Of a DNA stretch of 64,000 nt, positions 52,163 to 64,000 are shown piece after piece. The DNA lies in contig NW_022881614.1 of NCBI RefSeq assembly GCF_003369915.1, forward strand, positions 4,485,001-4,549,000. Reading direction: 5' to 3'. The number at the start of each line of letters is the position of its first letter. Position 1 is the first letter of the stretch. The notes beneath the pieces were generated by a model. It made no database searches. It saw only the letters and a program-made list of their open reading frames with translations, and was not told where the DNA came from. A program made the translations under genes and the position numbers. The DNA is from Drosophila miranda. Lineage: Eukaryota > Arthropoda > Insecta > Diptera > Drosophilidae.

Positions 52163-55100
52163 TCAGGCATCCGACAGATCACTGTGGTAGGCGGTGGGCG
52201 TGCCGCCGGCGACCTGCGTCTTCTGCTCATCGTCCATCAGGACGTCCTCGACAAACTCTGCGGTGGCCTCGTGGTGGTTCACCTGCGGCGAGGAGGAGCT
52301 CTCGCCACAATTGGTGGCATACACATGGGGCCGACTGCCGCTGGGCAGCTGATTCGAGTCGTCCGTGTCCGCATCGCTGATCGAGTTGAACGCGTTCCCA
52401 GAGTTGGCATTCGGGGAGCAGGTGTCATCGTTCGGCGGATAGACGTGCCGATGGTAGCTGCCGCCGCCGCTGCCGCCGCCCCCGATGCTGCTGTCGCCGT
52501 CCAGCTCCGCCTCCCGAACGCTGCCAAAGACGGGCGTGTGCGAGGAGCTCTTCCGCAGCGAGGCTGGCGGCGACCAGACCGTCTGGTAGAGCGGCGAGGC
52601 GAACACGTACATGTGATTGCCTCCGTACGACTCCATGTCGTAGCTGGGCTGGTAGGAGTCCGTCTCCAGGGGATTGTAGGTGGGCTGGTAGTGCGGCGTC
52701 TGCCGCAGGCTGGCCGACCCCGAGGCGCTGCCCGCATAGTGCGGCGTATCGTAGTTCTGCGACCGACTCGAGCTGCTCATGTGCAGCAGCGGCGCGTGCC
52801 CGCTGTGGCTGCCACCGGCACTCATCCGATGGGCCGGCAAGGTGGCGTAGATCCCGCGATAGGCCTCGTACGGCGTCTGCGGATAGTAGGCATCGCTCCA
52901 TCGGACATGGTTCGGTGTGTAGTCGCCCTTGGCGTACAGCTGCATAAAGAGAGCAAAATGCGGTTTATCAAATGCGAATCGCAGGGCACCTGCCATGTGG
53001 CAGCACTCACCTGAATGGGCCGACAGAATCCCTTGTTCATGTGCCGAGGCACGCCCAGCGTGTAGCTGTGACTGAAGCCCACCTCGGAGCTGAGCAAGAA
53101 CTCGTGGAATTTGTTCGGAAAGAGATCGATTTGCTTGTAGTTGTTGTAGATCTCCGCCTGCAAAAGAGATCGAATCAGTTTGCGAATCAAATGGAGAGTG
53201 AGCGAGAAAGAAAAAACGAAATTTTCGGCGATACGAAGCGAATACCAAATGGCTCTAATATGCAGACTCCACGGATGATCCGTCACTTACCGTGAGGTTC
53301 TTCTTCTTCTTGTAGCTGGCCCAGTTCTGGGCCTCCAGTATGAGCTTGCCGCCGGGCCGCAGCTGGTTGAACATCCGCTTGAAGGCCAGCTTGAGGCCGG
53401 CATCCCCGAAATTGAGATGGATCCACTTGGTCACGGAGAGGCACAGAATGAGATCGTACTGCTGCGTATCGTTGGCCATCATCGACTCGTCCTTGAAGAC
53501 GGGGTTCGTTTGCCGGAAGAAGACGTTCGCCGGGAACTGGTTCTTGTTCGTGGAGAGGTTCGGGGACTTCCCTGCCGGCGGCGGCGCCAGTTGCGGCATG
53601 CCGCCGTACGTCAGCGGAAAGTAGATGGGAAAGAACTCGTGCGGCTTCACAAGGAGTGCATCCAATTTGAGCTGCTGCTGCCGTTGCTCCTGGTTCTGAT
53701 GGTGATGATGGTGGTGGTGATGATGATGATGGTGGGGATGATGGTGATGGGGATGATGGTGGTGGTGAGGATGCAGCAGCTGCTTTTGATCCTGTAGCGC
53801 CTTGCGTCGCTTCTTGCCACGTCGCGTTTTCTTGTGCAGACTCCCGGCGGCAGCCTCCTCATCGTCGTCCATGGGTTCGCTCTTCACCAGCTGAGACGTG
53901 GGCTCCTGCTTCACCTCCATCTTCACCTTCTCCTCCTTGGGTATGCGCACGAAGATGGACAGATTGCGCCGGGCCCGGCCCACCAGCTCCCGGTCGATGT
54001 CGATGCCCAGTATGGTCTTCGGGGCCAGGTGGCGGGCCACCGTGATGGTCATGTGGCCCACGTTGCAGCCAATGTCCAGGATGTCCTTGTTCTGGAAGAG
54101 CTCCACATGCCGCTGGAACACCTGCAGCCGCACGTCCCGGAACTCATTCAGCTGCCGAAAGTCCACGTAGCGGTCAAAGTTCCCGTAGCGGTACTTCACC
54201 CCATCCGCCCGGAACTTGAGCAGCTTGTTGAGGGGCGGTATCAGGGCCGGCTCCAGCATGAGGGTCGGCTCCTCGGGCATCGGCTTTACCACCGTCCCGG
54301 CTGCTGTTGACTCGACGGCGGCCGCGGTGTCCGGCGGCAGGGAGTCCTGTTCCCCGGCCGTATGTGAGGTGGCCGCCGATGTGGTGCTCATGGGGCTGCC
54401 CAGGCCTTGCTCCGATAGATCTGGCGTATCGTCGCGTGGGATGTTCACTGCAATCGAGGGGAAATCGGAATTAGTTAAGGGTCCAGAGGGATGGAGACTG
54501 CAACTCACCCTCGATGAGGGGCAACTGCCTGGGCGGCTGCTCCTCTACGGGGCTGAGCAGGTACGTTTCGCTGAAAGACGTGGATCGTCGCGTTTTCGGC
54601 TTCCGGGTACCGCTGGGCTGCAGCAAACGTGGCGGACGCTTCCATGCCACTGGCTGTGGCACCACGGGACTCACGATCTTGTCCATTCCATCGTTACGAT
54701 GGAATTTCTATCAGAGATACAAAAAACGGATTAGATATGGCTTCAAATGGGTGAGATTTCAAAGGATTTCCCTACCTTGCTCTTTTGGGAATTGTTGCCT
54801 TCGCTGATTTTCCTCTTCCTGCCACCGCCACCGCCGTTGCCGCTGCCACTGCCACTGCCGATGCTGGCCGCACTGCTGCTGCCGAAGCTGAGGCCCGTGC
54901 CGCCGACGCCGTAGCACGTGCTGCTCAAATCCAGGCGCAAGTCCCGGCTGACCTGTGCCCGCCTCTCCGCAAGGGTCGAGGCCACGGCCAGGGCTGCGGC
55001 CGAGGCCGAGGTCGATGCCGACTTCGAGGCACTCAATAACAGCTCTGTGGAGCCAGACACATCCCCCTCTGACGCTGCAATGGACACATCTTGCTGCTGC

Positions 55101-56213
55101 TGCTGTTGCGGTGACGATGATGCAGCTGGCGGCGCTGTCGGCGACGAGAGCAGACTCATGTTGCATTCCATTTGTTCCGGTGCCAGTGCCAGTGCCTGGG
55201 CCTGTGCCAGTGCCGGTGCGATGCCGCCCAACTGGACAGCCGCCTCTGTGGGCGTGGGAGCCGGCATCTCTGCCGTGGCCATCGAGCGGACATGCGCCTG
55301 CTGCTGGCCCATTTCCGCCGTTCCGCCCGTATCCGATGACGATGCCGATGCAGATGCCGGTGCGGCGGCTTCGCTCAGTAGCAGACTGAGGGACGCAGCA
55401 GCGGCAGAGCCGGCGGCAGCGAGTGGCGCCACCGGCGATGCCGCCGAGGATGAGGTCCCCGCCTCGTCCAGGGAGACGGAGAGCGTTTCGCTGCCCTCGC
55501 CCCCGTCGTCGCCCGCATGGGAGGCGTTGGTCGAGTCGAATGCTTGCGGCTGGCGGTTCTTCCGCGGCCTGTGCTGGCGGTGGTGCGCCTGCGGCTGCTG
55601 CTGCAGCTTCAGGTGGCTGCCGCGCGTAAGCATGCCGCCCCGCTTCATCGGCGACGTCAGCTGCTTCTCGTACTCCATCGAGTCGACGGGGTCGAGCAGG
55701 TGCAGCGGGTCGTGGATATTGGGCGGTATGATGACCTCCACCTTGGGCGGCGTCGTAGTCGGCGACCGGCGCGGCGTCGTCGCCGGCGTGTTGTTGCTGC
55801 TCGACGCGTTCGAGGTGTTCTCGTGCTGCAGCGAGTTGAGGTTGAGGGGATCCGAGATGTTGCCGCCCAGCAGGAACTTGGTGGGCGGCACAATCACCTC
55901 CTTCCGCAGCCGCTTCTCCGGCAGGAAGAACTTGGACCTCCCGCAGCAGTAGTGCACGGCATTGGCCGCTGCAGCCGCCGCCGCTGCGCTGCCCGAGATG
56001 TTGCTGTTTCCGCTGAGCGAGCTGGTGTCCTTGTTGCTCTGCGCATCCTTGCATCCGGCGTTCACGCCTCCCACGGCATTGATGCCACTATTACCTCCAG
56101 CCACGCCGCCGCCTCCTCCTCCTCCGCCGCCGCTGGTTCCGTTGCAGCCGGTGACCAGGCAGCACGTGTGATTGGCATTGTTTCCGGCGCACAGCACATG
56201 ATGATGATGGCCC
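52163..56213 (-). CDS. bin3: Bin3/MePCE-type RNA 5'-gamma-phosphate methyltransferase, 5' end not in view
   Basis: Bin3 caps and stabilises 7SK RNA and was found as a Bicoid-interacting protein. Exons 56213-54776, 54707-54509, 54447-53291, 53157-53011 and 52939-52163 give 1238 residues with no stop, consistent phases and GT-AG introns. Exon 1 is low in complexity (Gly, Ala and Ser runs, Gln run) with nuclear-type basic motifs. The methyltransferase fold is in exons 3-4: [23 protein letters not shown]-binding [17 protein letters not shown] and [17 protein letters not shown] basic, His-rich insert follows, then [37 protein letters not shown] and [20 protein letters not shown]. Exon 5 is Ser/Tyr-rich. 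The frame enters through an acceptor at 56214-56216 (CAG), so at least one more 5' exon lies upstream, probably beyond the repeat array. Unlike Pld it is undamaged in view. Confidence 0.92.
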
Positions 56214-56490
56214 CTGGTCGGAATGGAATGGAGTGGAAATGAAGATAAGCGAAAGGAATGCTACAGAATGGAATTCTTCGGCTTCATTCAGCGCATACCC
56301 GGTACCCGTATGACACCCAATTAAATACTTTGCGACGGCTTTCGACCCCTTTCCTGCATTCAAGAACCTCTTTTATCCGACAAGTGTTCAGGGACCGTAA
56401 AAAAAACTCTTTTTTTCATTCGCGAATTTATTCACTTAAAATAGACGGAAAAAAAACCAATACCAAATACAATTTATAAATTTAATAAAA
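56214..56490 (-). other. bin3 intron, unique part
   Basis: Follows the splice acceptor of the first bin3 exon in view and leads into the repeat array. No gene seen. Confidence 0.5.
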
Positions 56491-57606
56491 ACGAGGGGGA
56501 ACGTTGTGAGTTGCTGCGGACACCGCAACTCTACGGTTATACCCGATACTAAGTCAGTATGGCTCTCCTCCGGCAGACGCCGCTAATATTAAACGACTCG
56601 ACAAAGAGTGCGTGCGAGAGAGACAGAAAATCAGTCTGAGCGTGACGTCGGGCGCTGCGTAGCCACTGCAAATTGATTTGTTCCTATTGGCTATAAAAAT
56701 GATCTGATCTGATCCAGATTCAGCAATCTGATAGATATGGTCATTATCTCTGATTCTGCGTTTTTAGTTTTCTCGAATGTGCAATATTGTGGATGCAACA
56801 GATTTTCGTCCGTTGTGTGGGCGGAAGGGGGTGGCGCGAATATTTGTGATACACGTTTTATAGAAAGATCTAACAGGAGTGCGGATACCAAATGTGGTTA
56901 CTCTAGCCTTAATAGTCTCTGAGATTTTTGAATATCCCCAGATTTTCGTCCTTTGCGGGGGCGGAAGGGGGTGTGGCGAAATTTTGAAACAAACTCGTCT
57001 CGGTCCGATATATTAGGAGTGTGGATACCAAATTTGGTTGCTCTAGCTTTTATAGTCTCTGAGATCTAGGCGCTAATGTTTTACTCTAAGCAAAGCCGCC
57101 TATGCTACGTGTGTGTTAGAGAGAGACAGGGCGAGAAAAAATGAAATTGTTTTCCTGATGCTGGCTATAATAATAAACGATCTTATTCAAACTCTGCAGT
57201 CTTAAAGATATGGTCATTCTCTACGATTCAGCGTTTTTGGTTTTCTCATATCTTTAAAATTGTGGATGCCACAGATTTTCGTTCTTTGTGGGGGTGGGAG
57301 TGGGCGGGGCGAAGTTTTGAAATATTTTTGTAGCAGTGACATATCACAGAAGTCTGGATCCAAAACATCGTTGCTCTAGCTCTTATAGTCTTTGAGCACT
57401 AGGCGCTGAAGGGGACGGACAGACGGACAGACAGACGGACGGACGGACGGACAGACAGACAGGACTCAATCGACTCGGCTATTGATGCTGATCAAGAATA
57501 TATATTTACTTTATGGGGTCGGAAACGATTCCTTCAGGACGTTACACACATCCACTTTTACCACAAATCTTTTTGAGCTCATTCATTTTGAGTATCGGAT
57601 ATAAAA
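56491..57606 (+). repeat. DINE-1 array unit 1 (1116 bp)
   Basis: First of seven head-to-tail units, each starting ACGAGGGGGAACGTTGTGAG. In order the unit has a GC hairpin, TTATACCCGATAC, a GA-rich block, three similar ATACCAAATTTGGTT/GTCTCTGAGAT modules, an (ACGG/ACAG)n microsatellite, an AATATATAT core and GAGTATCGGATATAA. Confidence 0.92.
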
Positions 57607-58713
57607 ACGAGGGGGAACGTTGTGAGTTGCTGTGGACACCGCAACTCTACAGTTATACCCGATACTAAGTCAGTATGGCTCTCCTCCGGCAGACGCCGCT
57701 AATATTAAACGACACGACAAAGAGTGCGTGCGAGAGAGACAGAAAATCAGTCTGAGCGTGACGTCGGGCGCTGCGTAGCCACTGCAAATTGATTTGTTCC
57801 TATTGGCTATAAAAATGATCTGATCTGATCCAGATTCAGCAATCTGATAGATATGGTCATTATCTATGATTCTGCGTTTTTAGTTTTCTCGAATGTGCAA
57901 TATTGTGAATGCAACAGATTTTCGTCCTTTGTGTGGGCGGAAAGGGGTGGGGTGAAATTTTGAGATACACGTTTTATAGTAAGATCTAACAGGAGTGCGG
58001 ATACCAAATTTGGTTACTCTAGCCTTAATAGTCTCTGAGATTTTTAAATATCCCCAGATTTTCGTTCTTTGCGGGGGCGGAAGGGGGTGTGGCGAAATTT
58101 TGAAACAAACTCGTCTCGGTCCGATATATTAGGAGTGTGGATACCAAATTTGGTTGCTCTAGCTTTTATAGTCTCTGAGATCTAGGCGCTAATGTTTTAC
58201 TCTAAGCAAAGCCGGGCTATGCTACGTGTGTGTTAGAGAGAGACAGGGCGAGAAAAAATGAAATTGTTTTCTTGATGCTGGCTATAATAATATTACGATC
58301 CAATTCAGATTCCGCAGTCTTAAAGATATGGTCATTCTCTACGATTCTGCGTTTTTGGTTTTCTCATATCTTTAAAATTGTGGATGCCACAGATTTTCGT
58401 CCTTTCTGGGGGTGGGAGTAGGCGGGGCGAAGTTTTGAAATATTTTTGTAGCAGTGACATATCACAGAAGTCTGGATCCAAAACATCGTTGCTCTAGCTC
58501 TTATAGTCTTTGAGCACTAGGCGCTGAAGGGGACGGACAGACGGACAGACGGACGGACGGACGGACAGACAGACAGGACTCAATCGACTCGGCTATTGAT
58601 GCTGATCAAGAATATATATACTTTATGGGGTCGGAAACGATTCCTTCTGGACGTTCCACTTTTACCACAAATCTAATATACCCCAATACTCATTTTGAGT
58701 ATCGGATATAAAA
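57607..58713 (+). repeat. DINE-1 array unit 2 (1107 bp)
   Basis: As unit 1, with the shared end variant ATCGGATATAA and a GTGAATGCAACAG variant shared with unit 3. ACACACAT is missing after GACGTT near the end. Confidence 0.92.
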
Positions 58714-59832
58714 ACGAGGGGGAACGTTGTGAGTTGCTGCGGACACCGCAACTCTACAGTTATACCCTGATACTAAGTCAGTATGGCTCTCCTCCGGCAG
58801 ACGCCGCTAATATTAAAGGACACGACAAAGAGTGCGTGCGAGAGAGACAGAAAATCAGTCTGAGCGTGACGTCGGGCGCTGCGTAGCCACTGCAAATTGA
58901 TTTGTTCCTATTGGCTATAAAAATGATCTGATCTGATCCAGATTCAGCAATCTGATAGATATGGTCATTATCTATGATTCTGCGTTTTTAGTTTTCTCGA
59001 ATGTGCAATATTGTGAATGCAACAGATTTTCGTCCTTTGTGTGGGCGGAAGGGGGTGGGGTGAAATTTTGAGATACACGTTTTATAGTAAGATCTAACAG
59101 GAGTGCGGATACCAAATTTGGTTACTCTAGCCTTAATAGTCTCTGAGATTTTTAAATATCCCCAGATTTTCGTTCTTTGCGGGGGCGGAAGGGGGTGTGG
59201 CGAAATTTTGAAACAAACTCGTCTCGGTCCGATATATTAGGAGTGTGGATACCAAATTTGGTTGCTCTAGCTTTTATAGTCTCTGAGATCTAGGCGCTAA
59301 TGTTTTACTCTAAGCAAAGCCGGCTATGCTACGTGTGTGTTAGAGAGAGACAGGGCGAGAAAAAATGAAATTGTTTTCTTGATGCTGGCTATAATAATAT
59401 TACGATCCAATTCAGATTCCCCAGTCTTAAATATATGGTCATTCTCTACGATTCTGCGTTTTTGGTTTTCTCATATCTTTAAAATTGTGGATGCCACAGA
59501 TTTTCGTCCTTTGTGGGAGTGGGAGTAGGCGGGGCGAAGTTTTGAAATATTTTTGTAGCAGTGACATATCACAGAAGTCTGGATCCAAAACATCGTTGCT
59601 CTAGCTCTTATAGTCTTTGAGCACTAGGCGCTGAAGGGGACGGACAGACGGACAGACAGACGGACGGACGGACGGACAGACAGACAGGACTCAATCGACT
59701 CGGCTATTGATGCTGATCAAGAATATATATACTTTATGGGGTCGGAAACGATTCCTTCTGGACGTTACACACATCCACTTTTACCACAAATCTAATATAC
59801 CCCAATACTCATTTTGAGTATCGGATATAAAA
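58714..59832 (+). repeat. DINE-1 array unit 3 (1119 bp)
   Basis: As unit 2, including GTGAATGCAACAG and ATCGGATATAA. One extra base lies in the TATACCCTGATAC block. Confidence 0.92.
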
Positions 59833-60958
59833 ACGAGGGGGAACGTTGTGAGTTGCTGCGGACACCGCAACTCTATAGTTATACCCGATACTAAGTCAGT
59901 ATGGCTCTCCTCCGGCAGACGCCGCTAATATTAAACGACACGACAAAGAGAGCGTGCGAGAGAGACAGAAAATCAGTCTGAGCGTGACGTCGGGCGCTGC
60001 GTAGCCACTGCAAATTGATTTGTTCCTATTGGCTATAAAAATGATCTGATCTGATCCAGATTCAGCAATCTGATAGATATGGTCATTATCTATGATTCTG
60101 CGTTTTTAGTTTTCTCGAATGTGCAATATTGTGGATGCAACAGATTTTCGTCCTTTGTGTGGGCGGAAGGGGGTGGGGCGAAATTTTGAGATACACGTTT
60201 TATAGTAAGATCTAACAGGAGTGAGGATACCAAATTTGGTTACTCTAGCCTTAATAGTCTCTGAGATTTTTAAATATCCCCAGATTTTCGTTCTTTGCGG
60301 TGGCGGAAGGGGGTGTGGCGAAATTTTGAAACAAACTCGTCTCGGTCCGATATATTAGGAGTGTGGATACCAAATTTGGTTGCTCTAGCTTTTATAGTCT
60401 CTGAGATCTAGGCGCTAATGTTTTACTCTAAGCAAAGCCGGCTATGCTACGTGTGTGTTAGAGAGAGACAGGGCGAGAAAAAATGAAATTGTTTTCTTGA
60501 TGCTGGCTATAATAATAATACGATCCAATTCAGTTTCCGCAGTCTTAAAGATATGGTCATTCTCTACGATTCTGCGTTTTTGGTTTTCTCATATCTTTAA
60601 AATTGTGGATGCCACAGATTTTCGTCCTTTGTGGGGGTGGGAGTGGGCGGGGCGAAGTTTTGAAATATTTTTGTAGCAGTGACATATCACAGAAGTCTGG
60701 ATCCAAAACATCGTTGCTCTAGCTCTTATAGTCTTTGAGCACTAGGCGCTGAAGGGGACGGACATCTGAAAACGCGGACAGACAGACGGACGGACGGACG
60801 GACAGACAGACAGGACTCAATCGACTCGGCTATTGATGCTGATCAAGAATATATATACTTTATGGGGTCGGAAACGATTCCTTCTGGACGTTACACACAT
60901 CCACTTTTACCACAAATCTAATATACCCCAATACTCATTTTGAGTATCGGATATAAAA
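59833..60958 (+). repeat. DINE-1 array unit 4 (1126 bp)
   Basis: As the others; the microsatellite is interrupted by CATCTGAAAACG (about 60763-60775). Ends with the ATCGGATATAA variant. Confidence 0.92.
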
Positions 60959-62094
60959 ACGAGGGGGAACGTTGTGAGTTGCTGCGGACACCGCAACTCT
61001 ACAGTTATACCCGATACTTAGTCAGTATGGCTCTCCTCCGGCAGACGCTGCTAATATTAAACGACACGACAAAGAGTGCGTGCGAGAGAGACAGAAAATC
61101 AGTCTGAGCGTGACGTCGGGCGCTGCGAAGCCACTGCAAATTGATTTGTTCCTATTGGCTATAAAAATGATCTGATCTGATCCAGATTCAGCAATCTGAT
61201 AGATATGGTCATTATCTATGATTCTGCGTTTTTAGTTTTCTCGAATGTGCAATATTGTGGATGCAACAGATTTTCGTCCTTTGTGTGGGCGGAAGGGGGT
61301 GGGGTGAAATTTTGAGATACACGTTTTAGAGTAAGATCTAACAGGAGTGCGGATACCAAATTTGGTTACTCTAGCCTTAATAGTCTCTGAGATTTTTAAA
61401 TATCCCCAGATTTTCGTTCTTTGCGGGGGCGGAAGGGGGTGTGGCGAAATTTTGAAACAAACTCGTCTCGGTCCGATATATTAGGAGTGTGGATACCAAA
61501 TTTGGTTGCTCTAGCTTTTATAGTCTCTGAGATCTAGGCGCTAATGTTTTACTCTAAGCAAAGCCGGCTATGCTACGTGTGTGTTAGAGAGAGACAGGGC
61601 GAGAAAAAATGAAATTGTTTTCTTGATGCTGGATTTAATAATAATACGATCCAATTCAGATTCCGCAGTCTTAAAGATATGGTCATTCTCTACAATTCTA
61701 CGTTTTTGGTTTTCTCATATCTTTAAAATTGTGGATGCCACAGATTTTCGTCTTTTGTGGGGGCGGAAATGGGCGGTGCGAAGTTTTGAAATATTTTTGT
61801 AGCAGTGACATATCACAGAAGTCTGGATCCAAAACATCGTTGCTCTAGCTCTTATAGTCTTTGAGCACTAGGCGCTGAAGGGGACGGACAGACGGTCGGA
61901 CGGACAGACGGACAGACGGACAGACAGACAGACAGACAGGGCTCAATCAAATCGGCTATTGATGATGATCAAAAATATATATACTTTATGGGGTCGGAAA
62001 CGATTCCTTCTGGACGTTACACACATCCACTTTCACCACAAATCTAATATACCCCAATACTCATTTTGAGTATCGGGTATAAAAATTAAAATTA
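60959..62094 (+). repeat. DINE-1 array unit 5 (1136 bp)
   Basis: The left part resembles units 1-4. From the GGCGGAAATGGGCGG block on it resembles unit 6, and it ends in the standard ATCGGGTATAA followed by an AAATTAAAATTA spacer. This may be a recombination point between two subfamilies. Confidence 0.9.
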
Positions 62095-63230
62095 ACGAGG
62101 GGGAACGTTGTGAGTTGCTGCGGACACCGCAACTCTACGGTTATACCCGATACTAAGTCAGTATGGCTCTCCTCCGGCAGACGCCGCTAATATTAAACGA
62201 CACGACAAAGAGTGCGTGCGAGAGAGACAGAAAATCAGTCTGAGCGTGACGTCGGGCGCTGCGTAGCCACTGCAAATTGATTTGTTCCTATTGGCTATAA
62301 ACATGATTTGATCTGATCCAGATTCAGCAATCTGATATATATGATCATTATCTATGATTCTGCGTTTTTAGTTTTCTCGGATCCTCAATATTGTGGATGC
62401 AACAGATTTTCGTCCTTTGAGGGGGCGGAAGGGAGTGGGGCGAAATTTTGAGATATACGTTTTATAGTGAGATCTAACAGGAGTGCGGATACGAAATTTT
62501 ATTACTGTAGCCTTAATAGTCTCTGAGATTTGTGAATATCCCCAGATTTTCATCCTTTGCGGGGGCGGAAGGGGGTGTGGCGAAATTTTGAAACAAACTC
62601 GTCTCGGTCCGATATATTAGGAGTGTGGATACCAAATTTGGTTGCTCTAGCTTTTATAGTCTCTGAGATCTAGGCGCTAATGTTTTACTCTAAGCAAAGC
62701 CGCCTATGCTACGTGTGTGTTAGAGAGAGACAGGGCGAAAAAAATGAAATTGTTTTCTTGATGCTGGCTATAATAATAATACGATCCAATTCAGATCCGC
62801 AGTCTTAAAGATATGGTCATTCTCTACAATTCTACGTTTTTGGTTTTCTCATATCTTTAAAATTGTGGATGCCACAGATTTTCGTCCTTTGTGGGGGCGG
62901 AAGTGGGTGGGGCGAAGTTTTGAAATATTTTTGTAGCAGTGACATATCACAGAAGTCTGGATCCAAAACATCGTTGCTCTAGCTCTTATAGTCTTTGAGC
63001 ACTAGGCGCTGAAGGGACGGACAGACGGACAGACGGACGGACGGATAGACGGACAGACGGACAGACGGACGGACAGACAGACAGGGCTCAATCGACTCGG
63101 CTATTGATGCTGATCAAGAATAAATATACTTTATGGGGTCGGAAACGATTCCTTCTGGACGTTACACACATCCACTTTTACCACAAATCTAATATACCCC
63201 AATACTCATTTTGAGTATCGGGTATAAAAA
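62095..63230 (+). repeat. DINE-1 array unit 6 (1136 bp)
   Basis: Second subfamily: GGATCCTCAATATTG, GGGGGCGGAAGTGGGTGG, a long (ACGG/ACAG)n tract and the standard end ATCGGGTATAA. Confidence 0.9.
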
Positions 63231-64000
63231 ACGAGGGGGAACGTTGTGAGTTGCAGCGGACACCGCAACTCTACAGTTATACCCGATACTAAGTCAGTAT
63301 GGCTCTCCTCCGGCAGACGCCGCTAATATTGAACGACACGACAAAGAGTGCGTGCGAGAGAGACAGAAAATCAGTCTGAGCGTGACGTCGTGGGCTGTGT
63401 AGCCAGTGCAAATTGATTTGTTCCTTTTGGCTATAAAAATGATCTGATCTGATCCAGATTTAGCAATCTGATAGATATGATCATTATCTATGATTCTGCG
63501 TTTTTAGTTTTCTCGTATCCTCAATATTGTGGATGCAACAGATTTTCGTCCTTTGTGTGGGCGGAAGGGGGTTGTGCGAAATTTTGAGATATATGTTTTA
63601 AAGTGAGATCTAACAGGAGTGCGGATACCAAATTTGGTTACTCTAGCCTTAAAAGTCTCTGAGATTTGTGAATATCCCCAGATTTTCATCCTTTGCGGGG
63701 GCGGAAGGGGGTGTGGCGAAATTTTGAAACAAACTCGTCTCGGTCCGATATATTTGGAGTGTGGATACCAAATTTGGTTGCTCTAGCTTTTGTAGTCTCT
63801 GAGATCTAGGCGCTAATGTTTTACTCTAAGCAAAGCCGGCTATGCTACGTGTGTGTTAGAGAGAGACAGGGCGAGAAAAAATGAAATTGTTTTCTTGATG
63901 CTGGCTATAATTATAATACGATCCAATTCAGATTCTGCAGTCTAAAAGATATGGTTATTCTCTACGATTCTGCGTTTTTGATTTATTCGTATCTTTAAAA
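63231..64000 (+). repeat. DINE-1 array unit 7, cut by window edge
   Basis: Second subfamily like unit 6 (GTATCCTCAATATTG), 770 bp present. The array therefore continues to the right of the window. Confidence 0.9.

Noticed and set aside
54918..56242. Long plus-strand frames opposite bin3 exon 1
   Set aside because: Produced by GC-rich triplet repeats in bin3 on the minus strand.
58230..60676. Recurrent 63-73 codon frame (MLERDRARKNEIVF...) in the array units
   Set aside because: It begins in the GA-rich block, changes length between units and has no domain; explained by repetition of the unit.
56491..64000. Regularly spaced repeats as a CRISPR-like or rDNA-like array
   Set aside because: Units are ~1.1 kb transposon-derived with no spacers and no rRNA sequence; this is a eukaryotic genome.

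Overview
The window is Drosophila DNA. It holds two fly genes on the minus strand that I recognise: Pld (phospholipase D, 31018-35445) and bin3 (the MePCE-type 7SK RNA cap methyltransferase, 52163-56213, 5' end not in view). In D. melanogaster both lie in the 42A region (Muller element C). About two thirds of the window is transposable element. The DINE-1/mini-me/ISY-like Helitron-derived repeats, and the nesting of elements, point to the obscura group.

Layout. 1-220 looks like a first coding exon of an unrecognised minus-strand gene. 823-1271 holds a TTAA-flanked MITE inside a 33-bp inverted repeat. 2456-5660 holds R1-clade non-LTR fragments sitting in AC microsatellite. 8441-11101 is a PIF/Harbinger transposon with a near-complete transposase and a broken Myb/SANT partner. 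11308-29819 is a compound Ty3/gypsy element: three LTR copies separated by two damaged internal regions, the last LTR broken by a CR1/jockey-type element. The compound is itself inserted in a DINE-1 copy with a 4-bp target duplication. 31018-35445 is Pld. 38789-46180 is a full-length R1-clade element fused head-to-tail to a second, 5'-truncated one, again bounded by AC repeats. 46962-51818 holds two DINE-1 copies, a local duplication and a dead Tc1-like element. 52163-56213 is bin3. 56491-64000 is a head-to-tail array of seven ~1.1-kb DINE-1 units, probably within a bin3 intron, running off the right edge.

Main points. Pld keeps all splice sites and both HKD motifs, but its large central exon carries three in-frame stop codons. 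bin3 is open throughout. Decay of one of two neighbouring Muller-C genes together with heavy element load is what a young Y chromosome would show, and D. miranda, whose neo-Y is Muller C, is the obvious candidate. That is inference. Other unusual items are a RING-H2 finger at the N-terminus of the gypsy Gag, a conserved A-AAA-AAC slippery heptamer at the gag/pol overlap, and a strict relation between R1-clade insertions and the AC strand of microsatellites.
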